From assembly GCA_035610835.1 (NCBI GenBank), contig CM069454.1, positions 2,853,117-2,917,116 of the forward strand: a stretch of DNA of 64,000 bases. Direction: 5' to 3'. A model generated the notes under the pieces. It worked only from the letters and a program-made list of their open reading frames with translations. It had not been told where the DNA came from and searched no databases. Below, piece after piece: positions 1-10,784 of the stretch. This DNA comes from Ophiura sarsii (taxonomy: Eukaryota > Echinodermata > Ophiuroidea > Amphilepidida > Ophiuridae). The position numbers and the translations under genes are program-made. Each line of letters opens with the position of its first letter. Position 1 is the stretch's first letter.

Positions 1-626
1 AATTGTACATTCTGAACATCACGGTAGCGTAACTGATCATGCTGATTGCCAATTTAACAGTGCCATAGGCAAACCGTCTCTTGTGAATATACAAGCAAAA
101 TGAGCTAGTAACCTCTCCAAAAGGCGCGAAAGACTGACACTCAAATCGGGTTTATATGAGCCATACGACTATATCGCAATATTAAACATGATGGGTTGAA
201 AGGAATACTTCAGGCTTAATGTCTGATATAAAGATGTCACGCTACATGGAATGTGGAATTGATAACGAACAAAGAAAAGAGAGAAAACAAATCTGAGAGA
301 TTATATACGAGACAAATTACTGTCACCACCCCCTTCGCAACTACTATCAGGTAAGTTTCAATCGTCAGCAAGGCTTAGAAAATTCACCGGAGTGCCGATA
401 GCTGAACATGATTAATGCAACTCGCATAGGGACAGATTCGTCAAACTAAGGCATCTGATTGAAATTTGAATTCGCAGTTATCTGTTGGTAAGCTTATTAC
501 TCTCGGGCGTGCAAGCAAATCAAATTATTCAAAATCATATCGCCATGTTCTCAAAGGCATGGCAGTACGTGTAATAGCCTCGCACAACGTAGCACTTACC
601 ACACTTTGCGCCAAACTTTGGGATCT

Positions 627-3164
627 CGGCAGAAAATATTTATTACCAAATATATGATATGTTGTATCGCTGTATGATGAAATGTCATGCATCGCGGTTT
701 GAATGATCCTACGCCTAGAGGGTTTGATTGAAGATTTTCAAATTACTAGATTTGGCACGGTAGGTGTCCGGTTAATATTTAACCAAATCAATCAAAATTA
801 TCCCTCCCAGTTACTTTAGAACCGCAATTGCAAATACAAAATTTAGATACTGTACCCGAGCTCCACAAAAGGGTATGTCCTTGGAGTGAGACATTCATAA
901 CTTAGACTAGTGTAAAGACCCTTACGGAATGAAGCTTTATAATCCTTTAATGATCCGCCAATAGAGGATTTTGTGCTAGGTTAATTCCCTGCTGTCTTAC
1001 ACCAAGGATAAATCCCAAAAGACCCACATTCCGAGGCTATGAAGAGCGAATGTCAATTTATAGGTAGATTTATTGAAAAGGAAGGTTAATCAAACAGTAT
1101 AAGTAATTTTCTGGATACATTTATGAATAATTATAATAATAATAATAATAGTAATAATAATAATAAGACCATGCTTATATAGCGCCTTACAAACAACACT
1201 AAGCGCTTCACAAAAACCACATCACAGACTACTCATTACCATACAGACCAACCTCTTAAAAAACCACCATACATATATAAACAAAACACATGGTTGTTGC
1301 GGTGAAGCAGCTGCAAATACAAAATACGTTGATAAAAATGCCGAAAAACAGGCGCAATTCATAAATAAAAAGTTACAACGTATATCTAAATCATTAAGTA
1401 TTCGATCAGACTTATCACTGGCAAATCGCTAGACTAAGCGTGTTTGTTTAGACGTGAAGGTGAAGGTCCGCTGTATAGTAATACAGAATTAATGCATTCG
1501 TTTGACGTGCGGGTAGAAGAAAGCGTGGTTTGTGGTTTTAATATCATTTGATACGATCTAGAGTTGATGCAAAAACCAACTGACACCATCCATAGTATGT
1601 AATTTAACACGTAACGTATAAACTATATTCAAGGACATGTCCGTGGTTATAATAATGTAACCTTTTGACGATTATAAGTGTAATTCGACACGTTAGTTAC
1701 CAATCAACGTCGTATTTGTTTATCTCTAGTCGATTCAAATTTCATTCCGAGTTCTATAATAGATTATTTCGTCAAATGCTCTATGGATGAACCCATTTAT
1801 GTTTATAGTAATACTGCCCCACTAAGACATTGCCCATAACCATCCTACTCGCTACATATCCCTTCCTTGCCACAATTTCGGCAGAAAATATTTATTAACA
1901 AATATATGATATGTTGTATCGCTGTATGATGAAATGTCATGCATCGCGGTTTGAATGATCCTACGCCTAGAGGGTTTGATTGAAGATTTTCAAATTACTA
2001 GATTTGGCACGGTAGGTGTCCGGTTAATATTTAACCAAATCAATCAAAATTATCCCTCCCAGTTACTTTAGAACCGCAATTGCAAATACAAAATTTAGAT
2101 ACTGTACCCGAGCTCCACAAAAGGGTATGTCCTTGGAGTGAGACATTCATAACTTAGACTAGTGTAAAGACCCTTACGGAATGAAGCTTTATAATCCTTT
2201 AATGATCCGCCAATAGAGGATTTTGTGCTAGGTTAATTCCCTGCTGTCTTACACCAAGGATAAATCCCAAAAGACCCACATTCCGAGGCTATGAAGAGCG
2301 AATGTCAATTTATAGGTAGATTTATTGAAAAGGAAGGTTAATCAAACAGTATAAGTAATTGTCTGGATACATTTATGAATAATTATAATAATAATAATAA
2401 TAGTAATAATAATAATAAGACCATGCTTATATAGCGCCTTACAAACAACACTAAGCGCTTCACAAAAACCACATCACAGACTACTCATTACCATACAGAC
2501 CAACCTCTTAAAAAACCACCATACATATATAAACAAAACACATGGTTGTTGCGGTGAAGCAGCTGCAAATACAAAATACGTTGATAAAAATGCCGAAAAA
2601 CAGGCGCAATTCATAAATAAAAAGTTACAACGTATATCTAAATCATTAAGTATTCGATCAGACTTATCACTGGCAAATCGCTAGACTAAGCGTGTTTGTT
2701 TAGACGTGAAGGTGAAGGTCCGCTGTATAGTAATACAGAATTAATGCATTCGTTTGACGTGCGGGTAGAAGAAAGCGTGGTTTGTGGTTTTAATATCATT
2801 TGATACGATCTAGAGTTGATGCAAAAACCAACTGACACCATCCATAGTATGTAATTTAACACGTAACGTATAAACTATATTCAAGGACATGTCCGTGGTT
2901 ATAATAATGTAACCTTTTGACGATTATAAGTGTAATTCGACACGTTAGTTACCAATCAACGTCGTATTTGTTTATCTCTAGTCGATTCAAATTTCATTCC
3001 GAGTTCTATAATAGATTATTTCGTCAAATGCTCTATGGATGAACCCATTTATGTTTATAGTAATACTGCCCCACTAAGACATTGCCCATAACCATCCTAC
3101 TCGCTACATATCCCTTCCTTGCCACAATTTCGGCAGAAAATATTTATTACCAAATATATGATAA
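627..3164. repeat. Recent 1.25-kb tandem duplication
   Basis: Two almost identical units (about 627-1879 and 1880-3130) are followed by the first 30 or so bases of a third (to 3164). Only isolated differences are visible, for example an extra G in TAATTGTCTGG near 2360 and TATTAACA versus TATTACCA. Each unit holds a LINE/SINE-type 3' tail (about 1128-1215 and 2381-2470) followed by a block that recurs, diverged, at 16.25-16.78 kb. Either the duplication is very young or it is an assembly artefact. Confidence 0.9.
1128..1215 (-). mobile_element. LINE/SINE 3' tail: hairpin plus (ATT)n, first tandem copy
   Basis: Read on the minus strand, GAAGCGCTTAGTG and TAAGGCGCTATATAAG form an imperfect hairpin that runs into an (ATT)n tail. 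The same architecture ends the SINE at 4994-5338 and the LINE at 8128-8990. The copy repeated at about 2381-2470 belongs to the tandem duplication. No tRNA-like head could be placed. Confidence 0.6.
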
Positions 3165-3945
3165 CGATCCGCCGGGCTATCAACTTCCGAAAGCAAGAAA
3201 AGGTTTTTTTAACTGGTTTGTAAAGCGCAGTTTGCAGAGTCTCTGACATGTACACACGCGGCCCGGTTTCGATATCCGGCTCATGGAGAGACTGATATTA
3301 CCCATCAAATTTAACCGTTTTTCTCCCGGAAAATTATGATTAAGGGATATAAGAAATCCTAATATAAGCCCCTCAACTAGATTTTATATTTATAAAACCA
3401 ACACATTTGATGATAAAACAAGGTAATTGTAGGAGTTCTGATTTGTACAACCCTCCCGGTTGTTGCCGGTGCTCGAAATGGATGCAGTTCTCATCCTTTT
3501 ATATAATTTAGGGTAGTTTTACCATTTTCCGATACCCCAGACATACAATTTGCAGGATTGTAAAAACCAAATAATATGAATTATAAGGCGATTATTCGTT
3601 GTTTTAAAAATGTGTTTGATTAACTAATTCAAAAAATTCATTGGTTGACAGTCATGTGGGTATTTCCATCGTTAGAAACCTCTATACAAATACCACCTGC
3701 ATTTGATGATGCTAACTTTCTTTTCTAACAAAAGTGTATTGAAATAGGATACTGCATGGCAAACAAATGCTGGCTGATGTGCAAATCTCTCCCATTGCTT
3801 CACCAGCGTCTACTTATTGTTCTATGATAACGTAAGCATATTTGCCCTGCATATAGAGCATTGTATCTTGAGAAGGTTTTATTGAACCTCAGCAATTCCC
3901 CCAATATGAAAAAACTCGTTTCTATAATAAAATGACTTGTCTTTG
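3165..3945. repeat. Segmentally duplicated block, diverged copy at 16.79-17.45 kb
   Basis: This stretch (opening GATCCGCCGG, then AAAGCGCAGTTTGCAGAGTCT near 3220) matches 16800-17450 over most of its length with many substitutions and small indels. I see no gene in either copy. Together with the blocks at 1.38-1.87 kb and 4.55-5.4 kb it forms one copy of a larger duplicated unit. Confidence 0.7.
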
Positions 3946-3948
3946 TAA

Positions 3949-4545
3949 AGGCTCTGTCACACCATAGCGTATGGCATGAACGTGTCCTGAACGTATGCCG
4001 ACGTATTCAACAACAACAATTCAGAGTCCAAGAACGTCCAAGAACGTCCAACTTCCTAACGAATTGCGTAGGAAAAGTGGACATCGGTGATGGAATTGAC
4101 GTATCCATAGCGTATCCATAGCGTATTGAACGTATACATAGCGTATGACTAACGTATTGATATCGTATCACTAACTTATTAAAAACTTCTGACAGCGTAT
4201 CACAGCGTATGCGAGCGTATGACCAACGTATGCTTAACGTATTCGTAGCGTATGTCTGTCGTGTTCGACGTATCCTCAGCGTATCCTCGGCGTACAACGA
4301 ACACGTGACTTATGCCGCTGCAGAAATTGAGTTTCGTACACGGCGAGACAAGTGTTGCCAGAATTTTGAACATGCTCAATAATTTTTCGCGGGCTCGACG
4401 TGTTCCAAATTTTCACAGCGTATCACAGCGTGCTCTTAACGTAAACGACGTATCCCCAACTTACCCCTAACTTATATCAGCGTACACCAACGTATTTTTC
4501 GATATTTTTCGATACGTTCAGGCGATACGCCATGAATACCTTTAT
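3949..4545. mobile_element. Element dense in CGTAT motifs, putative DNA transposon
   Basis: About twenty CGTAT motifs, mostly AGCGTAT or AACGTAT, occur on the plus strand between 3968 and 4490, often 8-12 bases apart. At the far right the motif appears inverted (ATACG, three times from 4512). The outer parts, GCGTATGGCATGAACG on the left and the inverse of CGATACGCCATGAATACC on the right, form imperfect inverted ends. The motif grammar resembles subterminal transposase-binding repeats. No transposase is present, and the sister copies at 10.49 and 17.59 kb lack this insert. Confidence 0.55.
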
Positions 4546-4547
4546 GA

Positions 4548-4989
4548 AAATACGTACATTCGTCAAATTGCCCTAGATATCAGCACGGTTTTGGCCGACA
4601 CACGGAGTGGCGCAACTATGTCGCACTAACAGTGTTTCCATGAAGTATTGATCTTGATAAAGTACATAACCATGTAATTTGAGACTATAGTCAGACCATT
4701 GGCCCACTTAGATATACCATCTGAAAATAAAATGGCAAATAGGTATTCGAAATAATTGAATTACGTCCGGTATGGATCATGACATCTACTCAATCATTAA
4801 ATCAGGTTAGAGAAGGGAAATCGATGCGTGCGATATCAATCAAATCGTTGATGTAAGAACTATTTCATCCACGCTGTGGATGAATTAAAACGTTTTCATT
4901 GACACATTGTCATGCATTTTGTGTAAACTGATAAATTGCCAACAAGTTTTTTAGGAGAAACAGGTCGATCCACAGATCTCTACCCTACA
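4548..4989. repeat. Segmentally duplicated block with copies at 10.49 and 17.59 kb
   Basis: The block beginning TACATTCGTCAAATTG and ending CTCTACCCTACAAT recurs at about 10495-10784 (continuing after insertions at 13436-13570) and 17594-18012. The copies differ by many point changes, so this duplication is much older than the 1.25-kb tandem one. No reading frame is conserved across the copies. Confidence 0.85.
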
Positions 4990-4993
4990 ATAT

Positions 4994-5338
4994 AATAATA
5001 ATAATAATAATAATATTACCGTTCTTATATAGCGCTTTCCACAATGCAAGCACAGTCCCAAAGCGCTTTTTAAATCAATTATTATCGCTGCCAGTTTAGA
5101 TATCAGAATCCTTTGGTCGCTACACTTAGACGGCTACCAGTCGACAAGTGCACAAGCCTATCAGCACTACTTAGATTTTGATATCCTAACAGCTCCCCAA
5201 ATATCGCTTGGGTCGACGAAGCAATTGAGACTAAGTACCTTGCCCAAGGATACAAACATGTTGGCCGTAGCGGGGCTCGAACTCACAATCTTTGCATCGT
5301 GAGACCGGCGTCTTATCCACTGGACCACACACGCTCTG
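4994..5338 (-). mobile_element. tRNA-headed SINE with LINE-type 3' tail
   Basis: Read on the minus strand, a tRNA-like head (5328-5262) carries an A-box-like TGGTCCAGTGGATAAG and a B box GAGTTCGAGCCCC. A body follows with CCTTGGGCAAGGTACTTAG, then a hairpin (AAAGCGCTTTGGG...GGAAAGCGCTATATAAG) and an (ATT)n tail. ATAT flanks both ends (4990-4993 and 5339-5342). The empty sites at about 13560 and 18010 read straight through, which fixes the boundaries. The tail matches that of the LINE at 8.1 kb in design, suggesting the LINE machinery mobilises this SINE. Confidence 0.88.
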
Positions 5339-5399
5339 ATATAGAAATATTTGATATATTTCCCAGTTCGACATATGAAAAACAAACGATTTTACAAAA

Positions 5400-6213
5400 G
5401 GACAGCGTTCATACACAATTTATTTTTCATAAAGACCAACAATTGTAACTGGCTGTTAACCCAGCAATCATTAGGGCATTGGCCCAGCAATGGCTTAAAC
5501 CCGTCTACTTCAGGCAAATGATGTAAACCTATATTGTTATTGACTAGTTGGATGGCCATGTGTTCGCCGCACTTACAGTTCCGGTTTCGATAGCAGCTAA
5601 TGCCCAAACAAGTTTTGAAAATTAGCTCATTCATCGTAACATCTATTCAATCGTCCCCATCGTACAGAGAAATAATAGATGATAGCACTAGTAATGTTAG
5701 CTACAACTCGCAGGAACAGTCCATACATTTCTTGAATGATAATTACTAAAGAACGTGTACCTAAGGCAATACTTAGCATTCATAAAACGTACTTTTGGAA
5801 TTGGTTTGAACTCGTATCTTTTATCAAATAGCATAGTGTATATGTTATTATATATACGTAATGCGACGTTATTGGACGTGACAGGATTATTATATTTCCT
5901 TTCTATTTTCCTGCCAATCCCTCATCAGTCGTTACATTCGAGTAAAAATATATCTCAGCGTTTTATTGAGACAGAGTCTCACAAAGAAAAGAAAAGTTTA
6001 TAAAAAGTCCATTTACATTATGTTTACAATTTGCAACAGTTGAATAGATGACATAGCATCTGTTCATCTGTTGGGTAATTTTAATTAATGTAATTTCTTT
6101 TGGGATATTGAAAATAACAACTTCGCTTTGCCGTGTATATGCTGTCGTTCCCGACAATATATGGCACTGGATTCAAGTTAGCTCCCTTTTATATTATTAC
6201 ATTTCAGCTACTT
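5400..6213. other. No gene recognised
   Basis: AT-rich sequence after the duplicated block. The short frames here are either non-ATG or show no recognisable domain, and I see no clear repeat ends. Confidence 0.5.
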
Positions 6214-7005
6214 AGGGAGTGTTCATAAATACTTTTGTGGATAAGTAATGGGGGGCCCAAAAAGTGTTGATACTGTGCAAAGGGGGGGTCAAAAAAAAAT
6301 TGAAAACCCCAACAGAGGGGGGGTCAAAAAAGTTTAAAACACTCATTAGTTTCCAACAATTTCTGGGGCTCCGCCCCCAAACCCATGCTTTACATGTATG
6401 CACATTATTTACGGAACGTTCATAAATCAACGTAAAAATAGCTAATTTGTTGATGCGCTACGCGCGCAGATGTCTATGGTCCTATTTTCATGTACTAGCC
6501 CAGCTAAAAAAGAATGAAGGGCAAATTCACGTCAATAGCAAAAACATATTTAAAGCCAGGATATATAATTGGAGGGAGCATCCTAATTGGTTTCAAAAAC
6601 AGAGATCCGTGCATAAATATGTGAAGTTATTCAGGGGATTAAAGTCCATGGCACTAAACCAAAGATACCTGCAATTGAAGAGGGAGTTCTGATTCACTCT
6701 AGAGTCTACAACCTGTCCTCCTAGATGTGATGCGTCCATCAAAAATAGAATATGATACATGGTCAAAAAAAATCCCATAAAAGATATCATATCATGTTCT
6801 CTGAACTTGATAACAATGAACGGGGACAAGAAAGTTTCAGGTGCAGGCAGTAATACAGGGGGGTCAACAAATTTGTAGCATGGCAAGAGGGGGGGTCAAC
6901 AAAGTTTGTAGCATGGCGAGAGGGGGTCAAAAAAGTTTTGATATACCAAAAATGAAATTATCCAGCCCCCCCCCCCCCCCACCAAAGTATTTGTGAACGG
7001 TCCCT
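6214..7005. mobile_element. TIR element with GGGAGTGTTCATAAATAC ends
   Basis: The left end AGGGAGTGTTCATAAATACT near 6214 is the imperfect inverse of the right end AGTATTTGTGAACGGTCCCT near 6986-7004. Directly inside both ends lie G-rich/C-rich runs and repeated GGGGGGTCAAAAAA stretches (6265-6335, 6890-6935). An internal partial end, ACGGAACGTTCATAAAT, at about 6413 suggests nesting. No transposase is recognised. Confidence 0.6.
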
Positions 7006-7144
7006 TATAAACTAGCGTCATGCATGGAAAAAACACAAATTTCCGATCAATCATAATCGACTTATAAGAGAAGCTGAGCTTCACTTTGAATGGGAAGGGA
7101 AACCAATTGAAGGTTAACAGCACTTACCAAATAAAAAAATTGGG

Positions 7145-7549
7145 AAAAAGTGTACTTTAGGTCCCAGATTCTGGACTGTACTAGTATCGTCCGATACTGG
7201 AACACCTAGTATCGGACAATACTGGTACAAAGTCAGTGTTCCAGTATCGGACGATACTGGGCCATATCAAATGTACCAGTATCGGGCGATACTGGAACAA
7301 AATTATGTACCAGTATCGTTCAATACTGGGACAAACTACACTGGTAACACGTGTACCAGTATCGTCCGATACTGGAACATAAATACGTGCCAGTATTGGT
7401 CGATACTGGAACACAATTTGGTGTTCCAGTATCGACCGATACTGGAACAGTAAAATCGTACCAGTATCGAGCGATACTGGCAACTTTCATGTTCCAGTAT
7501 TGAACGATTCTGGTATACCAGTATCTGGGACCTAAAGTACACTTTTTCC
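7145..7549. mobile_element. Palindrome-array element, complete copy
   Basis: About 25-bp inverted ends (AAAAAGTGTACTTTAGGTCC on the left, its inverse on the right) enclose ten copies of a 20-bp palindrome, CCAGTATCG-NN-CGATACTGG. They start near 7181, 7207, 7241, 7275, 7311, 7356, 7390, 7425, 7461 and 7495, and are followed by a half copy. The central two bases differ from copy to copy while the arms are almost constant. Spacing is mostly 34-36 bases. No coding potential is seen; the apparent frames are translations of the palindrome. Confidence 0.85.
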
Positions 7550-7734
7550 GACTATATTCCACTAGGTTTTGCCTTTAGGGGTTTTAGTTCACTTCTATTT
7601 GTATGGTAAAGGCGATGCTATAACCTTTTAAAAGGTTGGAAGCACTTTCAAGAATCAGGTTCTCTATTAAGTTTTGCGTGAAAGTTTGCTAATGGAATAA
7701 ACCTCCAGACATGACTCATTTGACACCACTCCTA

Positions 7735-7910
7735 CATTGCGACATCGGCCAATCACAGTAATGTTACACTTTATAAGGACGGTTATGTGTACGCTCAACA
7801 GACAATTGAATTGATAAATAGTGCTCGGACAGCGGCAAATCACAATAATGTCACTCTTTATATTAGGACTGTTATTTGTGCGCTCAACCGACAATTGATA
7901 AAATAGTACT
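7735..7910. repeat. Two-copy tandem repeat of about 88 bp
   Basis: Two diverged units both contain a CAATCACA.TAATGT stretch and a CGCTCAAC.GACAATTGA stretch. The first starts near 7740 and the second near 7827. Nothing else is recognised between 7550 and 8128. Confidence 0.6.
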
Positions 7911-8127
7911 TAGATGTCTGCATATCAATCCATCGTATGCATTAGTAATCACTAGTTAAAGGGACATTAAGAGGTGTTGAAAATGTTAAATGTTTAAAAA
8001 TTTACTTCAGAATTCAAGATGAACATTAAAAATTGCCATTATTGTTGTTTCTACTAACAAAAAAACACAGCAAAACTTGATTAAAACAATATCATCGCTA
8101 TTTATTGAAAAAACGCCCTCTATGCAA

Positions 8128-8990
8128 ATATAATAATAATAATAATAAAAACGCATTTTAAAGCGCCTTACGAATACACCTCAAGGCGCTGTACAATGGC
8201 AAAAAGTCTTAAACTACAACAAGTTATACGCCAATACATCATAAAAATATACATATTACACAGACATAATACTAAAAAACCATGATACAGTAAAGTAAAT
8301 ATCACACAGCATGTAAAACCTGCAAGGATAATATACAGATGCAGGAAAAGTAAAACCAAGAGTACAATGTTCTATACAGTATGAGAAAATTACTCATCGT
8401 CAGAGGAGTTAAACAAGAATGTCTTTAGAGCTGATTTGAAACGTGTGAGAGAGTCTATTGCACGGATTTTTGCGGGCAAGCGATTCCATAGTATTGGAGC
8501 AGCGGCTGCGAATGCGCGGTACCCATAGGTTGATGTTCGAATGGCTTTATGTGATAGTGGTTTCAAGAGTACTTCCGTCGAGGAGCGCAGTGGGCGACTT
8601 GGTTTGTAGATAGTCAGCAGTTCAACCAGATATCGAGGTGCTAATCCGTGGATGATCTTAAATGTCAGTAGGATCATCTTAAAGATAATCCGTTTGCGGA
8701 CCGGCAGCCAATGAAGTTGACGCAGAACAGGTTGCATATGTACACGACCTCCAACACGGGTAACTAACCGAGCGGCAGAATTCTGCACTCGTTGAAGTCT
8801 GTCAAGATCTGCGCTAGGGAGTCCAAATAACAAGCTATTACAGTTATCTAGGCGTGAGGTAACAAATGAATGAACAAGTTTCTCTGTAGAAGCCCGGTCT
8901 AGATATTTTCTGAACTTGCCGATGTTATAGAGAGCGAACGAAGCACTCTTGCAGACGTTGCTGACATGTTGGGATAGAGTCAAATATGGT
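8128..8990 (-). pseudogene. 5'-truncated CR1/L2-like LINE, RT C terminus and 3' tail
   Basis: An intact 197-codon frame (8983-8390) encodes the region after the reverse-transcriptase palm: DNCNSLLFGLP, RLQRVQNSAARLV, LHWLPVRKRIIFKMILLTFKI, GLAPRYL and ILWNRLPAKIR. These are typical of the C terminus of CR1/L2/Jockey-group non-LTR elements. It ends SDDE-stop and is followed by a 3' UTR, a hairpin with arms GCGCCTT and AAGGCGC, and an (ATT)n tail at about 8128-8148. The 5' end is truncated at about 8990, as is usual for LINE insertion. It is a fragment and not a host gene. Confidence 0.9.
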
Positions 8991-9036
8991 TCGTTTTATG
9001 TATCACGCGTACTGCAGAGGGATACTGTCGGACGTT

Positions 9037-9066
9037 AAATGCTCGTCCCGGCTGTACGAGCATTTT
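9037..9066. other. Short perfect hairpin
   Basis: AAATGCTCGT and its inverse ACGAGCATTT flank a 9-base loop just upstream of the truncated LINE. The function is unknown; it may be the end of a small repeat. The remaining sequence to 10.2 kb shows nothing I recognise. Confidence 0.4.
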
Positions 9067-10220
9067 TGAATCGACGTTTTCTTGTACAAAGAGGGCTGAT
9101 TTTTCTTAATCCTTATAGGTGTAAGTTCATACATGTAATACAATTATACAAATATACTAATCCCAGTTTTTATCATAATTGAGGGTGCAGCCTCCGACCC
9201 GTAGTCGCATATTACGTAATATGCCCACAAGCGGGAATTGCACAATTTTAGTTTGCAAAATAGTGTTGACACCGTGTTTCCTGAATTTCAGAAGCCACAT
9301 AACTGTATAATTGTCTCCAACGTTAATGCTACATAATGCACTACCTATAGCATTCAATATTAGAATGCCAACGCAGCTAGCTGAGTATCTAGATATAAGG
9401 ATTACAATCCGACGTAGGAGATTGTATTTACATTTAATATTTGCTTGGATCTTTTTTTGTCATATCCACAGATAGAACATATTTGTTTAGATGTGAATAT
9501 GAAGAATTGCTGTAATACAATGTTTGATGTCTCAACATTTACCTTAGCAGTCGTTTGACGTAGGCGATTGGAAAGTGTGAGTGATAATTGCATCTGTTTT
9601 ATTGATGAAATCTTCAGTTGATATGACATATGGACTCGGTAATGATTACATTTTAGAGAAAAATTGCAACAATGATATATTGTTCGAGAGTATGATTATC
9701 ATTACGATATTTTGTTTTCATTTCCTTTTTAGAGGAATTGACAGTTGTCTGTACTGCTACTGTTTCTTCTTTCTTATCGTATGCGAGCACCAACATTTAA
9801 GATATGATAATGACCTTAGAACGTACAGTATAACTGCATTCTATTCATTTTAATATGACTCCATATTCATTTATTTTTGATCAAATTGAATAGAAATCAA
9901 AATGACTTCACACAGGTTATATTAAGGGACTCTCAGGTACAGCCTCCGTAAAACTGCCGTAACTTCTTCATTATTCATTTAATCTATATAAAAGTATACA
10001 TTTTCTTGAAGGAAAAGGTTCAATGAATCCAACCATGAACATGAAATTGACCATTTTAGAAAAAATTATAAAAAAACATGTTGTTTGACCCACTTTAGGT
10101 TTATGCAAGATAACTCATAGTTTGTCAAATTGTGTCATACAGTTTTATTATAATTCTAATAAATTTCTCTAGGAAGCGTATTTTGTATTATTATCTTATT
10201 TATTTTTTGAATTTATTATA

Positions 10221-10266
10221 GACCAAAAAGTGCAAAAAAACGGGTTTTTTGGCACTTTTTGGTCTA
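10221..10266. other. Strong inverted repeat
   Basis: TAGACCAAAAAGTGC is followed, after an 18-base A-rich/T-rich centre that itself pairs (CAAAAAA / TTTTTTG), by its exact inverse GCACTTTTTGGTCTA. The result is a long AT-rich hairpin. It may be a very short fold-back element. Confidence 0.6.
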
Positions 10267-10784
10267 TATATATATTTCATCGTCAGTTATGCTCTAAGAA
10301 TTACATCGTTAGTAAGTTACGCTACAGTTAGAGCATAACTACTAAGGAAGTAGCTTACCTCCCTATTAAGTTACGCTAGTTTGGTGCACTCGGCCGTTTG
10401 TGTATTAGTATTTGTAGATCGGTGCAATAGATTCATTTGAATTATGCAGTTATCGTCCATCTCTTTATAACAATCGAAAGTTACCATTATGAAAAAACTT
10501 ACATTCGCCCTAGATATCAGTACAGTTTTGGCCGGCATACGGAGTGGCGCGACCATGTCACACTGTAGTGTTCACATGAAGTATTGCACTTGATAAAGTA
10601 AATAACCATGTAATTTGAAACTATGGTCAGACCATTGGCCCACTTAGATATACCATCTGAAAATAAAGTGGTCAAATAGCCATTCGAAATAATTGAATTA
10701 CGTCCGGTATGGATCAAGACATCAATCATGAGATCAGGTTAGAGAAGGGAAATCGATGCGTTCGACATCAATCAAATCGTTGAT

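Noticed and set aside
5262..5328. Functional tRNA gene
   Set aside because: The A and B boxes are present, but the anticodon and acceptor stems do not close and the sequence continues into a SINE body with a LINE-type tail.
7145..7549. Possible CRISPR array
   Set aside because: The regularly spaced palindromes suggested it, but the repeats vary, the spacers are short and AT-rich, the whole has inverted ends, and the genome is eukaryotic.
7181..7562. Overlapping 60-100-codon frames on both strands
   Set aside because: They are translations of the CAGTATCG palindrome array (repeating YRPILEQ-like words), not proteins.
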